DNA from: Proteiniphilum sp. UBA5283
GTDB taxonomy: Bacteria; Bacteroidota; Bacteroidia; Bacteroidales; Dysgonomonadaceae
Assembly: GCA_002408485.1 (NCBI GenBank)
Contig: DHSP01000018.1
Location: 20,418 to 36,624 of the forward strand
Length of the DNA stretch: 16,207 nucleotides
Reading direction: 5' to 3'
Under the pieces are notes generated by a model. That model had not been told where the DNA came from and searched no databases. It worked only from the letters and a program-made list of their open reading frames with translations. Made by a program: the position numbers and the translations under genes. Positions 14,386-16,207 of this stretch are shown piece after piece; within the stretch, counting starts at the first letter, position 1; each line of letters opens with the position of its first letter.

Positions 14386-15618
14386 TTAGCTGTTCAGTAT
14401 TTTGCTGTCGAGCATGGAGTCTTTGTATCCCAAAAAATAAAGGATGCCGTCAATGCCTACGGTCGAGAGAGACTGCCCCGCATTTTGCTTCACCTTGGGT
14501 TTTGCGTGGAAGGCAATACCCAGACCGGCGATATCCAGCATGGGCAGGTCGTTGGCACCGTCGCCCACGGCCACTGTCTGCCGCAGGTCAATCCGTTCCA
14601 CCTGGGCAATGAGCCGCAACAGCTCTGCCTTTCTCTTGCCGTCAACCACATCTCCCACATAATTGCCGGTAAGCTTCCCGTTGGCGATCTCCAACTCATT
14701 GGCATACATATAATCAAAGCCGTACTTCTCCTTCAGATGATTTCCAAAATAGGTGAACCCTCCCGACAAAATTGCCGTTTTAAATCCCACCTTCTGCAGC
14801 ACCTTCATCAGCCGGTCGAGCCCTTCGGTAATGGGCAGGTTTGTGGCGATCTCTTTCATCACCGAGACATCGAGCCCCTTCAGTAACTTCACCCGCTGCC
14901 TGAAGCTCTCTTCAAAATCAATCTCTCCCTGCATGGCCAGTTCGGTGATGGCCTTCACTCGCTCACCCACACCGGCCCTTTCTGCCAGCTCATCGATCAC
15001 CTCCGTCTGGATGAGGGTGGAGTCCATGTCGAAACAGATGAGCCGGCGCATACGACGGTACATGCTCTCTTCCTGGAAGGAGATGTCGAAGTTGAGTTCG
15101 GAGGAGAGCGCCAGAAATGCCTCCTGCATCTGTTGCCGGTCGTTGGGCGTCCCCCGCACCGACAGCTCCACGCACGATTTGGCGGCCCGCTCCTTCTCGT
15201 TGAGCGGAATACGCCCCGTCAGCCGTACAATATTGTCGATATTGAGATTCTGCTCTGCAATGATCTTCGATACGGCTGCGATCTGCTTGGCGGTAAGAAT
15301 CCTTCCCAGCAGCGTGATGATATACCGGTTCTTGCCCTGCATGCTCACCCAATTGGAGTAACGGTCTACCGAGATGGGCGTAAAGCGGATGTTTACGTCC
15401 ATCTCGTACGCTTTGAACAGCAGGTCCTTCATGATCTCGCCCGAGTTGTCGTTCATAGACTTGAAGAGAATACCCAGCGACAGGTTTCTGTGTATATCCG
15501 ATTGCCCGATGTCGAGGATGAAAGCACCATGCTTCGCGAGTATTTCCGTCAGCGCCGCTGTCAGTCCCATTTTGTCCTCTCCGTTGATGTTGAGCAAAAT
15601 AATTTCTGAATTTTCCAT
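14386..15618 (-). CDS. serB: Phosphoserine phosphatase with two N-terminal ACT domains
   Basis: SerB removes phosphate from L-phosphoserine, the last step of serine synthesis, in the cytoplasm. The 410-residue protein has two ACT-type regulatory domains (about 5-85 and 97-180) and a C-terminal HAD domain. HAD motifs are all present: DMDST at 197-201 (nucleophile Asp197), SGGFTYF from Ser285, Lys328 in DGKRK, and VGDGANDLPM at 351-360 with Asp353 and Asp357. This long, ACT-containing form is usual in Bacteroidetes, and the ACT domains may bind serine as feedback. I start at ATG 15618; the 85-bp gap upstream shows no convincing TAnnTTTG box, so it may be read from the DUF4922 gene. Confidence 0.95.
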   Translation of the reverse strand: MENSEIILLNINGEDKMGLTAALTEILAKHGAFILDIGQSDIHRNLSLGILFKSMNDNSGEIMKDLLFKAYEMDVNIRFTPISVDRYSNWVSMQGKNRYIITLLGRILTAKQIAAVSKIIAEQNLNIDNIVRLTGRIPLNEKERAAKSCVELSVRGTPNDRQQMQEAFLALSSELNFDISFQEESMYRRMRRLICFDMDSTLIQTEVIDELAERAGVGERVKAITELAMQGEIDFEESFRQRVKLLKGLDVSVMKEIATNLPITEGLDRLMKVLQKVGFKTAILSGGFTYFGNHLKEKYGFDYMYANELEIANGKLTGNYVGDVVDGKRKAELLRLIAQVERIDLRQTVAVGDGANDLPMLDIAGLGIAFHAKPKVKQNAGQSLSTVGIDGILYFLGYKDSMLDSKILNS

Positions 15619-15703
15619 ATTTAAGTTATCATAGACCTGAATTCGGCATTTAGCCGGTCAGTTGTCTGTAATCAGCTTGTTGTTCGTCTACCGGATCCTG
15701 GCC

Positions 15704-16207
15704 CTACATCACCGGCAACGACACCTGGGTGTAAATATCTTCGATATCGTGCGGCCCCAGTTTGTCGAAATCTTCTTCCCGCACGGTGATGATGAGGCCT
15801 GCCATGTCGAGCGCCCCCGGGCTGATCATCAGTTGTTTGCTCCCCGTTTCGAAGTATTGCCGGGGACGGTGCGCCCTGCGCGGAAACAGATGTAGCTTGT
15901 AACGGTTTTGCTCGGTGAAGGCAATCACGTTCATCATCGGCTCCCCCTCTTCCGGCTGCCGGTGACGAAGATACTGATATACGTCTTCAAACAACTCCTC
16001 CACCTCTTCTTTGTCTGAGCTTTCAATCATCAGGCAAGCACGCAGCTCGTTATCCCCCTGCAAGAGGACCGGTGACTTGAGCCCCGCCTGCAGGTGAAAG
16101 TGATCGGGGGCAGAGGCGCCGCTACGGGGTCCGTTGTAAAAAACCACATATCCAGGCAAAAGCTCTGCCAGCGAAAGCATGTCACCCACCTTCCTGCGTA
16201 TGCGCTG
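15704..16207 (-). CDS. DUF4922 protein, HIT/GalT-like (5' end cut)
   Basis: The frame is open to the right window edge (the upstream codons read QRIRRK), so this is only the C-terminal 168 residues or so. The motif NGPRSGASAPDHFHLQAG contains the HxHxQ arrangement used for nucleotide phosphate transfer in the HIT/GalT superfamily, as in Bacteroidetes DUF4922 proteins. A later segment (NVIAFTEQNRYKLHLFPR) gives a second strand set of the same fold, and MISPGALDMAGLIITVREED ends the domain. The likely chemistry is a nucleotidyl transfer or nucleotide-sugar/dinucleotide phosphorolysis; the substrate is unknown. The GTG at 16189 is inside the gene, not its start. serB follows 85 bp downstream. 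Confidence 0.75.
   Translation of the reverse strand, partial: QRIRRKVGDMLSLAELLPGYVVFYNGPRSGASAPDHFHLQAGLKSPVLLQGDNELRACLMIESSDKEEVEELFEDVYQYLRHRQPEEGEPMMNVIAFTEQNRYKLHLFPRRAHRPRQYFETGSKQLMISPGALDMAGLIITVREEDFDKLGPHDIEDIYTQVSLPVM

Noticed and set aside
1..16207. CRISPR array, tRNA/rRNA, insertion sequence, phage or toxin-antitoxin genes
   Set aside because: No regularly spaced repeats, tRNA-like cloverleaf, transposase or integrase motifs, or paired small toxin-antitoxin frames were seen on either strand.

Overview
The window reads as an ordinary chromosomal stretch of a Bacteroidota (Bacteroidales-type) genome. Several signs agree. Promoters match the Bacteroidetes pattern TTTG-N19-21-TAnnTTTG (positions 604-634, 4289-4321, 8329-8336, 8479-8510). 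Shine-Dalgarno signals are mostly weak. There is a GH109 lipoprotein, a TonB-dependent receptor with an N-terminal carboxypeptidase-like domain, nspC, a two-ACT-domain serB and a DUF4922 protein. A Dysgonomonadaceae-like source is plausible, but that is inference from protein flavour only. There are no rRNA, tRNA, CRISPR, insertion sequence or phage genes.

Layout. (1) 3-557, +: C-terminal part of a membrane-anchored protein with a LysM-like tail, probably HU-type. (2) 682-2106, +: GH109 / Gfo-Idh-MocA lipoprotein, ending at a shared bidirectional terminator (2131-2164). (3) 4228-2197, -: sucC-sucD, succinyl-CoA synthetase, with a good promoter at 4289-4321. (4) 4229-4594: intergenic region holding the sucC promoter and, on the minus strand, what looks like the decayed 3' end of an unrecognised gene. 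(5) 4595-6997, +: TonB-dependent siderophore-type receptor, overlapping by 4 bp the end of the convergent next unit. (6) 8305-6994, -: RIC/YtfE-like di-iron hemerythrin protein followed by an overlapping LuxR-type regulator with a degenerate receiver. (7) 8537-10258, +: nitroreductase and nspC, divergent from the hemerythrin unit. (8) 10375-11213, +: glsB-type small membrane protein and nadD. (9) 16207-11229, -: DUF4922 protein (cut by the window end), serB, a soluble protein resembling the cytoplasmic tail of cation/proton antiporters, and a 741-residue TPR protein, tightly packed.

How the genes fit together. Most are housekeeping: TCA/succinate metabolism (sucCD), NAD synthesis (nadD), serine synthesis (serB) and polyamine synthesis (nspC). 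The parts that look like local modules are the hemerythrin-regulator pair facing the nitroreductase and next to the iron-receptor gene, which suggests nitrosative, oxidative or iron stress, and the antiporter-tail/TPR pair, whose role I do not know. I see no clear new defence or mobile system. The best leads are the antiporter-tail/TPR pair, the atypical hemerythrin-regulator pair, and the gene remnant between sucC and the receptor.
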